A stretch of 36,388 nucleotides of DNA from positions 1-36,388 of the forward strand of contig CAMDOF010000068.1 of NCBI GenBank assembly GCA_945903465.1, given 5' to 3'. Positions 26,731 through 35,875 of this stretch are shown here, one piece after another; within the stretch, counting starts at the first letter, position 1; every line of letters starts with the position of its first letter. The notes below the pieces were generated by a model. It saw only the letters and a program-made list of their open reading frames with translations, had not been told where the DNA came from and ran no database searches. The position numbers and the translations under genes are program-made. This DNA comes from Opitutus sp. GAS368 (lineage in GTDB: Bacteria > Verrucomicrobiota > Verrucomicrobiia > Opitutales > Opitutaceae).

Positions 26731-29700
26731 ATGAATTTACTGCAACTCGCTCTCCGTCGTCCGCTGACGATCGTCGTTCTCGTCATCGCGGTGGCGCTCT
26801 CCTCGTGGCTCGCGATCCAGCGCATGGCGCGCGATATCTTTCCGCCTCTCGGCATACCCACCATTTACGTCGCTCAACCGTACGGCGGCATGGATCCGGC
26901 CCAAATGGAGGGCTACCTCACCTACCGATACGAATACCACTTCCTCTACATCACCGGAATCGAACACGTCGAATCGAAGTCAATTCAGGGGGCTTCGATC
27001 ATGAAACTCCAATTTCATCCGGGTACCGATATGTCTCAGGCCATGTCCGAAACCATCGGTATGGTCAACCGCTCCCGCGCCTTCATGCCAGCGGGTACCG
27101 CCGCTCCTTTCGTCATGCGTTTCGACGCCGGCAGTGTCGCCGTCGGCTACCTCGTTTTCTCTTCCGATAACCCCAATCGCACTCTCGGCGAAATGCAGGA
27201 CCAAGCGCTTAACCGCGTCCGCCCCGCCTTCGCCACGCTGCCCGGCGTCTCCGCACCTCCTCCTTTCGGTGGCAGTTCCCGCGGTATCATCGTCAACGTC
27301 AACCCCGACCGCATGCGCGCCTACGGGCTATCCCCCGACGACATCGTCAAATCTCTCGCCGAGGCCAACACGATCAGCCCGTCGGGGAATATGAACCTCG
27401 GCGACAAGTACCCGATCATCGCGATGAACGCGATCGTGACCAACATCAAGGATCTCGAGGCCGTCCCCTTGCGCAAAACCGAGCAGGGCGCCGTATTCGT
27501 GCGCGACGTCGCGACCATCGAGGACGGCGCCGATGTCACCACCTCCTATGCCCTCGCGAACGGCCGGCGCACCGTCTATCTTCCCGTCACCAAGCGCAGC
27601 GATGCGTCGACTTTGGCAGTCGTTGATCTCGTTAAGAAAAATATCCCCGAGTTTCAGAAGATTTTGCCTGATGATATCAAGGTGAACTACGTCTTCGACC
27701 AATCTCCCGTCGTCAATCGATCGATTAAAGATGTCCTAAAAGAGGGCGGGCTCGGAGCCCTCCTCACCGGCCTCATGGTTTTGCTATTTCTCCGCGATTG
27801 GCGCAGCGCTTTCATCGTTATCATCAATATTCCGCTCTCCCTGCTCGCCGCTGTTTTCGCACTCTGGATCACTGGGCAGTCCATCCACTTGATGACCCTC
27901 GGCGGGCTCGCCCTCGCCATCGGCATCTTGGTCGACGAGGCCACGGTCGCCGTCGAAAATATCCATACGCACCTCGCCCGCGGAGCGACTCTCGCCCGCG
28001 CCGCTCTCGATGGTACTCAGGAAACCGCTCTGCCCCGACTTCTCGCGATGTTGTGTATCCTGAGTATCTTCATTCCGGCCTTCTTTATGGTCGGCGCCGC
28101 CAAAGCCCTTTTCGTTCCCATGGCCCTCGCCGTCGGGTTCTCCATGATCGCTTCCTACCTGTTATCGAGCACCTTGGTCCCCATCCTGTCCGTGTGGCTT
28201 TTGCGCCCTCATCCCGGCGAAGTCCCCGCCAGCGCTTTCTTCTCGGCAACTCAGAGCGCTTACGCGGGCTTACTCCGCACGGTCGTGCGCGCCCGCTGGC
28301 CTCTCGCCATCATCTACCTCGCCGTTTGCAGCAGCGTCATCTGGACCATCGGCAGTCGCCTCGGTACCGAAATTTTTCCCAAGACCGACAACGGCCAATT
28401 TGCCGTGAGGCTCCGCGCCGCCAGCGGCACGCAAGTCGCCCTCACCGAGGCCATCTCCGCCAAAGTGCTCAAGATTATCGAGCGCGAAGCCGGCGGTGCC
28501 GACAAGATCGAGATGTCCATCGGCATGGTCGGCGTCCACAACTCCAGCTTCCCCGTCAATCTCGTGCATCTTTGGAACGGGGGCCCCGAGGAGGGCTGGC
28601 TCGCCGTCCAACTCAAAGCCGGCACGGGAATTAAAATCGAGGAATTCAAAGAAAAACTGCGGGGCGCCTTTTCCCGCGACTTACCCGACGTACGCTTCTC
28701 CTTTGAACCCCAAGATATCGTCGCCCGCGTCATGAGCTTTGGCTCCCCCACCCCCATCGAGATCGCCATTAGCGGCTCCGCCCTCCCCGTCAGCAAGGCC
28801 TACGCCGATAAAATCGTCGACCAGCTCAAAACCGTGCCTTTCCTGCGCGATATCCAAATCGCCCAGACTCTCGATTACCCCAGCGTCGCCGTCACTGTCG
28901 ACCGCGAGCGCGCCGGTCTCCTCGGCGTCCAAATGAGCGACGTGACCCGCTCCCTCGTCGCCGCCACAACGTCCAGCCGGTTTACCGTTGCCAACTTCTG
29001 GGCCGACCCCGCCACCGGTATTAGCTACAACCTCCAAGTCCAAATCCCCGAGGCGAAAACATCCTCGCTCGAGGATTTGCAAAATATCCCGGTAAGTTCC
29101 AACACCGGGCAGACGGTGCCTCTGCGTAATATCGCCAGCCTTACGCAGGGGACGACGGTGGGCACGTACGAGCGCTATAATCTCGCTCGGGTTGTCAGCA
29201 TCACCGCCAATATTCACGGCTCCGATCTCGGCACCGCCACCAAGGCAATCCGCCTCGCCATTGCCGCCGCCGGCGCTCCCCCTGAGGCCAAAACCAAGCT
29301 CGATCTCCGCGGACAGGTTGTTCCCCTCAATCAACTTCTCGACGGTTTCCGCTCCGGTCTCGTCATCGCGATTATCGTGATCTTTTTGATGCTCGCCGCG
29401 AACTTCCAATCACTCCGACTCGCCTTTGCCGTCATCGCCACCATTCCCGCCGTCCTCGCCGGCGTCGTCGTGACGCTCGATCTCACCGGAACCACTCTCA
29501 ACATCCAATCCGCCATGGGTGCCATCATGGCCGTGGGCGTCGCCGTCGCCAATGCGATCCTGCTCGTTACCTTTGCCGAGAAATCCCGCCTCGCTTGCGC
29601 CGATCCGATCGCCGCCGCCGTCGAGGGCGGTCGTAGCCGCCTCCGCCCGATCCTCATGACCAGCTGCGCCATGATCGCCGGCATGCTCCCCCTCGCCTTG

Positions 29701-29895
29701 GGCCTCGGCGAGAGTGGCGACCAAACCGCTCCGCTCGGCCGCGCCGTCATCGGTGGCCTTGTCTTGGCCACCCTTGCCACCCTCTTCGTCATCCCAAGCT
29801 TCTTCGCCATTCTCACCAGCCAGCGCGTTCGCTCGCCCTCCCTCGACCCGAATGATTCCGACAGCCCCCACTACTCGCAACCCCGCCACACTTGA
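26731..29895 (+). CDS. RND family efflux permease (AcrB-like)
   Basis: A 1054-residue inner-membrane RND pump, the trimeric engine of a tripartite exporter. It has the usual plan: TM1 (PLTIVVLVIAVALSSWLAI), a large periplasmic loop, TM2-6, TM7, a second loop, TM8-12. The TM4 motif is GILVDEATVAVENI, so the AcrB Asp-Asp proton pair is Asp-Glu here. The TM10 motif is GVAVANAILLVTFAEKS, in which the AcrB Lys940 position is Ala. The ATG at 26731 (MNLLQLALRRP) matches family starts. The frame is open upstream through the hexamer array, but that would add an Arg-rich tail unlike any RND N-terminus. The gene order permease, adaptor, outer-membrane factor is less common than adaptor first. Substrate unknown. 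Confidence 0.93.
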   Translation: MNLLQLALRRPLTIVVLVIAVALSSWLAIQRMARDIFPPLGIPTIYVAQPYGGMDPAQMEGYLTYRYEYHFLYITGIEHVESKSIQGASIMKLQFHPGTDMSQAMSETIGMVNRSRAFMPAGTAAPFVMRFDAGSVAVGYLVFSSDNPNRTLGEMQDQALNRVRPAFATLPGVSAPPPFGGSSRGIIVNVNPDRMRAYGLSPDDIVKSLAEANTISPSGNMNLGDKYPIIAMNAIVTNIKDLEAVPLRKTEQGAVFVRDVATIEDGADVTTSYALANGRRTVYLPVTKRSDASTLAVVDLVKKNIPEFQKILPDDIKVNYVFDQSPVVNRSIKDVLKEGGLGALLTGLMVLLFLRDWRSAFIVIINIPLSLLAAVFALWITGQSIHLMTLGGLALAIGILVDEATVAVENIHTHLARGATLARAALDGTQETALPRLLAMLCILSIFIPAFFMVGAAKALFVPMALAVGFSMIASYLLSSTLVPILSVWLLRPHPGEVPASAFFSATQSAYAGLLRTVVRARWPLAIIYLAVCSSVIWTIGSRLGTEIFPKTDNGQFAVRLRAASGTQVALTEAISAKVLKIIEREAGGADKIEMSIGMVGVHNSSFPVNLVHLWNGGPEEGWLAVQLKAGTGIKIEEFKEKLRGAFSRDLPDVRFSFEPQDIVARVMSFGSPTPIEIAISGSALPVSKAYADKIVDQLKTVPFLRDIQIAQTLDYPSVAVTVDRERAGLLGVQMSDVTRSLVAATTSSRFTVANFWADPATGISYNLQVQIPEAKTSSLEDLQNIPVSSNTGQTVPLRNIASLTQGTTVGTYERYNLARVVSITANIHGSDLGTATKAIRLAIAAAGAPPEAKTKLDLRGQVVPLNQLLDGFRSGLVIAIIVIFLMLAANFQSLRLAFAVIATIPAVLAGVVVTLDLTGTTLNIQSAMGAIMAVGVAVANAILLVTFAEKSRLACADPIAAAVEGGRSRLRPILMTSCAMIAGMLPLALGLGESGDQTAPLGRAVIGGLVLATLATLFVIPSFFAILTSQRVRSPSLDPNDSDSPHYSQPRHT

Positions 29896-29914
29896 GTTGG
29901 TTTTGATTTCCGCC

Positions 29915-30952
29915 ATGCCCTCCCTTCGCTTTCTTGCGCTCAGCGCCACTTTAATCGCCTCTTCGGTAACGGCCCAGACGCCGGTCGAGGTCGCCGTCAC
30001 CTCACCTCGAAGGGGCGATATCCATCGCTTCATCACCCTGCCCGGCACCGTACGCGCCAACCAGCAGGTCACCCTCCACGCCAAAGTCGGCGGCTACCTC
30101 AAATCAATCTCCGTCGATAAGGGAGATACCGTCAAAGCCGGCCAACTCCTCGCCGAAATCGAAATGCCTGAGCTGATCGCTGAACAGGCCCGCCACCTCG
30201 CTGAAGTCCGCATCGCCTCCTCCGAAGCCGATCGCGTCAAAGCCGCCCGCTCCCAAGCGCCCGATCTCATCACTACCCAAGTCACCGACGCATCCGAGGC
30301 CCGTCTCGCCATCGCCCAGGCCTCCTTGGCTCAAAATGAAACGCTCCTCCGCTACCGTCGAATCGTCGCGCCTTTCGACAGCGTCGTCACCGCCCGCTAT
30401 CTCGACATCGGTGCCTTTGTCCCGGCCGCCACTGCCGGGAGCAATCCTACCGCTGCCGCCATCGTCAGGCTGATGGATTACTCCACGGTGCGGGCCGTCG
30501 CCGCCGTCCCTGAAATCGAAGCCTCCCGGATCCAATCGGGCCAACCCGTCATTCTCACCACCGAGTCACTACCAGCGCGCACTTTTCGATGCAAAGTCAG
30601 CCGAACCTCTGGCGCCCTCGACGAAGCCACCCGATCCCTCAGCATCGAGGCCGACCTCCCTAACGCCGATCTCACGCTCCGACCAGGCATGTATGCCATC
30701 ATTAAGGTCGGCGTAGAATTGCACACCGCCACCCTCCTCATCCCCGCCGCCGCTTTAGTTAAAGAAAAAAACGCCGGTTTCCTTTTTACGGTCACCGATG
30801 GCAAGGCGACCAGAATTCCCGTCAAATATGGTTTTAACGACGGAACCAACGTGGAGATCCTCGAGGGCATCGCGGAGAACGCCAAGGTCATTCTCCCTGG
30901 CAAGACGGCCCTGGTTTCAGGTCAAGCGGTCAAGATAACGGAGACTAAATAA
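29915..30952 (+). CDS. RND efflux periplasmic adaptor (HlyD/membrane fusion family)
   Basis: A 345-residue adaptor linking the RND pump to the outer-membrane channel. It has a signal peptide (residues 1-20, LALSATLIASSVTA). The barrel-sandwich (lipoyl-like) halves are LHAKVGGYLKSISVDKGDTV and LRYRRIVAPFDSVVTARYLD, enclosing a short alpha-hairpin, followed by a beta-barrel and a membrane-proximal domain (IPAAALVKEKNAGFLF). No lipobox, so it is probably soluble or anchored by an uncleaved signal. The ATG at 29915 is 19 bases after the RND stop; upstream in-frame starts lie within the RND gene. The stop overlaps the next gene (TAATG). Confidence 0.92.
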   Translation: MPSLRFLALSATLIASSVTAQTPVEVAVTSPRRGDIHRFITLPGTVRANQQVTLHAKVGGYLKSISVDKGDTVKAGQLLAEIEMPELIAEQARHLAEVRIASSEADRVKAARSQAPDLITTQVTDASEARLAIAQASLAQNETLLRYRRIVAPFDSVVTARYLDIGAFVPAATAGSNPTAAAIVRLMDYSTVRAVAAVPEIEASRIQSGQPVILTTESLPARTFRCKVSRTSGALDEATRSLSIEADLPNADLTLRPGMYAIIKVGVELHTATLLIPAAALVKEKNAGFLFTVTDGKATRIPVKYGFNDGTNVEILEGIAENAKVILPGKTALVSGQAVKITETK

Positions 30953-32358
30953 TGTTGACCGCACTTCTGGCCGCGATGCGCCCAACCCATCCCGCGCCCA
31001 ATCCGGGCGCCTGGCCAACCGCCCGTCACCGGTTCCGTCCGCCCTCGTGGATCGGCCGCCTTACCCTCGTGATCGCCGTCGCGACATCGCTCCGCGCCGC
31101 CGACCAAGCCGCCCCCACCGGAGGAAATATCGATCTACCGACCGCCCTCCGTCTCGTCGGTGCCAGTAACCTCGACGTTGACCTCGCTCGCGAAAAGGTC
31201 GCCGAAGCCCAAGCCGCCCACGACTCGGCCCGCACCCGCTTCTTCCCTTGGATAACACCCACACTCGCGCTGCGGCGCCACGCGGGCAATAGCCAAGCCG
31301 TCAATGGACCGATCCTCGACGCCGACAAACAATCGCTCGCGCTCGGCTTCGCCTTAAATTCCCAACTTGATCTTGGCGAAACCTACTTTCAATCCCTCGT
31401 CGCCCAACAACTCGTCCGCTCAAGCGAGATCGCCGTCGCCGGCCGCCAACGCGAAAGCGCGTTTCGCGCCGCTACTGGCTATTTCGATCTCAGCCGCGCC
31501 CGCGCGGGCGTCATCGCCGCTGAGGAAGCCGCGCGGATCGCCGCGCGCCACGCCGATCAAACCGCCGCCACCTCCACCGCCGGTCTCACGTTTAAGGGCG
31601 ATGCCACCCGCCTCCGCGCGGCCCGCGAGCGCGCCGAACTCACCCTCCTGCGCGCCCAGACCGAGCAGCGCGTGGCCGCGGCCCGTCTCTCCGAGATCCT
31701 CCGCCTCGATCCCACCATCGAACTAGCCCCCGTTGACGCCGACCTCGCGCCCATCGCCCTCACCGAGCGCACCGATGATCTGGCCACCTTGATCGCCCGC
31801 GCCCTCGCCCGGCGACCCGAGCTCGACGAAGCCGCTATCCGCCTCGAAATCGCCCGCACCCATCGCCGCGCGGCCACGCAAGCCCCGCTTATCCCCACCG
31901 TCGGCGCCCAAATCGCCCTCGGCGGCCTCGGCGGCGGCGCCGGCTCCAGTTCTTTGCGCCGCGACTTCGACGTCAGTAACGACTATAGCTTCGGTGTCAG
32001 CTGGCGCATCGGGCCGGGCGGCCTTTTCGATCACAATCGCCAACGCGAAACCGCCTCCCGCGAAAAACAAATCGGGCTCGAACAAGAAAAGATCCGAGAC
32101 CTGATCCGGCGCCAAGTCGTCGAACAGCACACACGCCTCCGCTCGCTCACCGCTCAAATCGAACTTGCCCGGAAGACCCTCGAGTCGTCCGATCAGACCA
32201 CGAAGCTTTCCCGCCAACGACGCGAGGCCGGCGTCGGCGCCGCCCTCGAAGATTTGCAAGCCGAAGAAGAGCTTGCCCGCGCCCGGCGTGACTATCTCGC
32301 CACCGTGGTCGATTATAACCACGCCCAGTACGCTTTGAAATTCGTCGTCGGTGATTGA
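30952..32358 (+). CDS. TolC-family outer-membrane efflux protein
   Basis: A 468-residue outer-membrane factor with two repeated OEP domains forming the beta-barrel and long periplasmic helical barrel. Helical repeats start IDLPTALRLVGASNLDVDLA and RARAGVIAAEEAARIAARHA; the second copy includes RRPELDEAAIRLEIARTHRR and the last helix RREAGVGAALEDLQAEEELARAR. A signal-like hydrophobic stretch ends ATSLRAADQAA, after a long basic N-terminus of about 35 residues, so the true start could be internal. It overlaps the adaptor stop by one base, marking a three-gene operon. It is the last gene before the BREX remnant. Confidence 0.92.
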   Translation: MLTALLAAMRPTHPAPNPGAWPTARHRFRPPSWIGRLTLVIAVATSLRAADQAAPTGGNIDLPTALRLVGASNLDVDLAREKVAEAQAAHDSARTRFFPWITPTLALRRHAGNSQAVNGPILDADKQSLALGFALNSQLDLGETYFQSLVAQQLVRSSEIAVAGRQRESAFRAATGYFDLSRARAGVIAAEEAARIAARHADQTAATSTAGLTFKGDATRLRAARERAELTLLRAQTEQRVAAARLSEILRLDPTIELAPVDADLAPIALTERTDDLATLIARALARRPELDEAAIRLEIARTHRRAATQAPLIPTVGAQIALGGLGGGAGSSSLRRDFDVSNDYSFGVSWRIGPGGLFDHNRQRETASREKQIGLEQEKIRDLIRRQVVEQHTRLRSLTAQIELARKTLESSDQTTKLSRQRREAGVGAALEDLQAEEELARARRDYLATVVDYNHAQYALKFVVGD

Positions 32359-32960
32359 ATCGCCTCGCCGGCGCAGGCCAAGTGCGGCGCCGAAGCCAAT
32401 ACGTAACGATGCCGTGGGCAAAGTGAGCGCGATTTGGAAAGGATGGCGGGAATCGATCTGAGCAGTTACGCGATTTCTTGAGAGCCTGAGCGGGCGTGCC
32501 CTCGTTCGTTCACAAGGCCCGCCGTATCTTCACCGCGCGCAAGAACGCCGGGGATGTCAGCGAAAGTGGTCCGGCACAGTCCCCTGTGCGGAAGGGTGGA
32601 GCGCGTCACGATATTCTCGGAAGATTGATTCATGATAAATGGGAGGAGCGCGCGGTATGACAGAGGAATGGGCACAGAGGACTTGGCCCGGAGATTATGG
32701 GATCACGGCCGCCATCATTGAGAAAAAAACGGCATCCGTTTTCAGGAAATATCCCGACGCAGAACACTCAGGCGTTGGAAAATCAAATACCACAGCGTGA
32801 TGTGCAGGGAGAAAATGCGTTCATAAAACCCGCGGCGCTTTTTTACCCCGGCGGCGATCAGGGCCGGCGCGCTTCTGCTGCCGTTGCCAGTGGTGAATCC
32901 AGCGCGAGGAAACCAACAACTGGAACATCGCCAGCGTCGATGCGAGGGCCGGGGCTGCGT
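32359..32960. other. intergenic region, 602 bases, between efflux operon and truncated pglX
   Basis: Convergent ends of the efflux operon (+) and pglX (-) meet here. Bases 32742-32880 look like a transposase remnant on the minus strand. Bases 32359-32741 show nothing recognisable. In an intact type 1 BREX operon pglZ and brxL would lie downstream of pglX; neither is present. Confidence 0.6.
32742..32880 (-). pseudogene. transposase-like N-terminal remnant (IS4-type, tentative)
   Basis: A minus-strand reading frame ending at a TGA (32742-32744) gives LIAAGVKKRRGFYERIF followed by SLHITLWYLIFQRL. This basic patch plus TLW..(I/V)FQ.L pattern is one I associate with the N-terminal region of IS4-family-like transposases. 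It breaks off after about ten more residues, and no DDE core, terminal inverted repeats or full element is visible. It starts about 80 bases after the pglX stop, where the rest of the BREX operon should be. The family call rests on recognition of a short stretch and may be wrong. Confidence 0.35.
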
Positions 32961-33264
32961 TCAGTTCATCGTGTCCCGGGTGTAGCGATGCAGGTAGAGG
33001 AGGACGCTGAAGCCCTTCCGGGGACTCTGGACCAGCCAGTAGATGGGGCGCTTCTTGTAGGTTTGGAGGTGGTCTTTGTAGAAGTCGGTCAGGAAATACT
33101 TCCGCAGGTCCTTGCCGAGGGAGTCTTCGAGGAAGCGGAAGTTCTCCCGCAGGGTGGCTTCGCCGAAGGTGGCGCGGAGAAAATCGCGGGTGCGGGCCAC
33201 GATGTCGTCGTCGAACCATTCCCCGTCCAGGACGGGGAGAATTCCGTCCCTGTCGGGATGGAAT

Positions 33265-33358
33265 TCAGTGGTCAGTGAACAGTGGCCAGTGGCCAGTTGG
33301 GGAGCAGCGTCCAGGGATGCCTTTTCACTGGTCACTGGCCCCTGGTCACTGGCCACTG
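33265..33358. repeat. heptad-repeat inverted pair A (miniature)
   Basis: The left arm (33265-33298) is made of GTGGTCA/GTGGCCA-type heptads. The right arm (33326-33358) is made of TGGTCAC/TGGCCAC heptads, the reverse complement. About 27 bases lie between. On the coding strand it reads TVASDQGPVTSE, then a short linker, then QLATGHCSLTT, between normal PglX sequences (DYLRIVAAK and DRDGILPVLD). Confidence 0.88.
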
Positions 33359-33664
33359 TTTTCGCCGCTACGATGCGGAGGTAGTCTTCGAGCGTCGCAC
33401 CGGCATCGGCCAGGATCAGACCCGGAGCGGAGAGCGAAAACCGCCCCATCATGCAGCCGACGGCATAGGAGAGAAAGGCGGCCATGTCCTTGCGGGCCTC
33501 GGCGCGGGCGAGGGTGATTTGCGCCTCGGGCACTTCGGGCTGCAACTCGCCGTCGAGGCCGTAGGCGGCGATGAAGAGCCGGTTGTTCTCCGTCTCCAGC
33601 TCCTGCATCCGGCGGATGGCGGCGGTGCTCTGCGTCTCCCAATTCCGCCAGCTCTGTTCCAGAG

Positions 33665-33750
33665 TAGTGGACAGTGGATAGTGACCAGTGGCCAGTGATG
33701 GCCGCTCTCCGGATTCTTGCTGGCCACTATTCACTAGCCTCTGACCACTT
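33665..33750. repeat. heptad-repeat inverted pair B (miniature, degenerate)
   Basis: The left arm is 33665-33698 (GTGGACA, GTGGATA, GTGACCA, GTGGCCA units). The right arm is 33720-33750 (TGGCCAC, TATTCAC, and CTGACCAC-like units). About 20 bases separate them. In PglX this reads SGQRLVNSGQ ... SLATGHYPLSTT, between DFRDQPLL and EQSWRNWE, a variable loop of the family. The units are more decayed than in the other pairs, suggesting an older insertion. Confidence 0.82.
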
Positions 33751-34941
33751 CTCAAAAGCGGCTGGTCGCGGAAGTCCCACGAGGTCTCGAAGTTGTCCCA
33801 GTCGGCGCGGGAAATCGTGACGAGTTCTTCGACAACGGGCACAAGTCCATTTGGAAAGTCGCAGATGGGAATCTTCGCTATCTCGCCGAGCGTGAAGTTT
33901 AATGTCCCACTCACGGCAGAAACAAAGAGTTCGGTAGCATTCGAGTTTAGAAGCCCGAGGAAGCCAAGAAGCTCCGGTTCAAACAACGCCACGCTGGCGC
34001 TATTGAACGTAAAACCTTGCGGGTAGTATCGGGAAGCGAAGCGACCCAACTTATCTTGGTCCACGAGGCCGACGGCCTGAAATAAAACGGCGCGTTGTCA
34101 TGGCGAAAGCCATCGCAACGTTCCATCGCAGCAATATCCGCCGCTGAGTATTTTAGAACGTCGGTTTGGTTCCCATACCAAACACGAGTATCGCCTCCCT
34201 TGTTGTGGGGGTAGTAGCGAAACTGGGAGGATTTCGAGGCCAGACCAAGGCCGATGTCCGAATGACTGACTTCACTCCAACGCAAAATGAAGCGCTCATT
34301 GGCACCTGTTGAGATGCCCGTCCTCGGCTGATTGACCGACTTCAACGCGGGTAGTTGCTCGAAGTGTTGTCGCGCTTTGGCTGGTATCCAATATGAAATC
34401 GGAGCCCCGTCTATTTTACGCAAGTCGGCGGCGGCGGTGAGAAAGCCGTCTCCAGATGAAATCATCTTCAACAAAGCCGCTTCCTTTGTTGCTTCGGACG
34501 GATAATCGACCAGTCGCAGAAACTTCGTGGGCCCTCCTGAAACAGCGCCAACTTTCACAACAAAGGCAACAGTCTGGACGACGTGGCCAGCAATACTGTC
34601 GAAACCCCGAGGTCCGATGTGGACGACGTTTATCAGCCGCGACTTTGTGAGTAAGTCGTCGCGCAGGTCAGCATACGAGGACAAGAATAGCCACGACTGC
34701 ATTGTTACCAGCCCGGCATAGCCATGTTGAATCGTGAGCTTCGATGAACGCTCAATGAACATCGCGAACGCATCAGCTTTGGTTCTCGGGTAAGTGTCGT
34801 CGGCAAATCGCTTGAGTATGGAGTTCGCGTTCGCCATTCCGAGATACGGCGGGTTGGCCACGACGACGTGATACCGCTGGGTGAGCGCCTCGGCTTGTTC
34901 GAGGACGCGCAGGACGTGTTCTCTCACTACGTTCGAGAACA

Positions 34942-34974
34942 AGTGGTCAGTGGTTAGTGGCCAGTGGTCAGTGA
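34942..34974. repeat. heptad-repeat arm, pair C left
   Basis: Four to five consecutive heptads of the GTGGTCA/GTGGCCA orientation. On the coding strand it gives TDHWPLTTDH, between QLNFLKQRV and LFSNVVREHV of PglX. Its inverted partner is at 35101-35170. Confidence 0.88.
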
Positions 34975-35100
34975 CGCGCTGCTTGAGAAAGTTGAGTTGT
35001 TCTTCGGAAAGTTTGGGCTGGAGGAGGGAGCCGAAGTTTTTGGCATCAGTGAACAAATGGAGATCGTGCAGGATGTCCTCCTTTGCAGGAACCTTTCCTG

Positions 35101-35170
35101 GCTGGCCACTGGCCACTGATCCCTGACCACTTCCCCCCGCTGGCCACTGGTCACTGGCCCCTAACCACTG
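35101..35170. repeat. heptad-repeat arm, pair C right
   Basis: Two runs of TGGCCAC/TGGTCAC heptads (35102-35131 and 35140-35170) separated by a C-rich break. On the coding strand it gives GASDQWPAGGSGQGSVASGQ. It faces the arm at 34942-34974 across about 126 bases that encode ordinary PglX (KEDILHDLHLFTDAKNFGSL). Confidence 0.88.
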
Positions 35171-35486
35171 CACCGGCAGTTCGTTTTCCGCGAAACGCAC
35201 GTCGCGCAGCTCGATGATGCGGGGGCGGACGAGGTGTTCGGGCTGGAAGAAGCGACGGGGCTTTTCCCGGGCCTTGAAGACGAGGGCCAGCTCGGCGAGC
35301 TGGGCGGCGCGGGGGCAGATCTCCAGCCCGTGCAGATTGTGCCGCAGAATGAGGGCGGGGATCTCGGTGGGCGCGTAGCCTTCCTCCTCGTAGATGAGGA
35401 AAAGCAGATCGAAGGCGTAGGTGAGCATGTGCGCGGAGCCGACAGCGGGATCGCACAGGCGGATTTCTTCTGGCGAAGAAATCCTT

Positions 35487-35518
35487 AAGTGGTCAGTGAT
35501 TAGTGGCCAGTGGCCAGT
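35487..35518. repeat. heptad-repeat arm, element D left
   Basis: Four heptads (one degenerate, GTGATTA). The degenerate unit supplies the TAA stop (35500-35502) of the enclosed gene, whose C-terminus NKLATGH is therefore encoded by the repeat. Confidence 0.9.
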
Positions 35519-35865
35519 TTGTTTCGGAGACTGGAGAGCATTTTGGAGATTTCCTCGCGCAGATTGAGTGCCTGGGTGGCCTGAGGCTGATTCAGATATT
35601 CGAAGCGGATGGCCAGCAGAATCTGCGTCTCCACTTCCGCCAATGATCCCTGTGCTATCGAAAGGAAGTTCCTGAATTCCGCTGTCGATTGGCGTGCTTG
35701 CCCCTCCGCGATGTTCGAGGGCACGGACACCACCGCCCGCCGCAGCTGGCTGGTCAGGCCGTAGAGTTCTTCCTTCGGAAAGCTCTTGGTTAGCTTGTAA
35801 GTTTGTTCCGCGAGGTCCATGGCTTTCTGCCACACGATCAGGTCTTTGTAGGTTTTGGTTTGCAT
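35500..35865 (-). CDS. four-helix-bundle protein (S23 / 23S rRNA intervening-sequence protein family)
   Basis: A 121-residue protein with the hallmark sequence of the IVP/S23 family (TIGR02436-like): TYKDLIVWQKAMDLAEQTYK, then LTSQLRRAVVSVPSNIAEGQ, then EFRNFLSIAQGSLAEVETQ. Four helices are predictable; known members form a ring-shaped pentamer and are basic. Relatives are encoded in intervening sequences of 23S rRNA genes in Leptospira and Coxiella, and the Avd accessory protein of diversity-generating retroelements has the same fold. The function is nucleic-acid binding, otherwise unknown. The start is ATG at 35865, family-typical; a GTG at 35883 would read into the repeat arm. It lies on the same strand as pglX, in another frame, so it is nested inside that gene. 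Confidence 0.93.
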   Translation of the reverse strand: MQTKTYKDLIVWQKAMDLAEQTYKLTKSFPKEELYGLTSQLRRAVVSVPSNIAEGQARQSTAEFRNFLSIAQGSLAEVETQILLAIRFEYLNQPQATQALNLREEISKMLSSLRNKLATGH

Positions 35866-35875
35866 AAGATTGATT

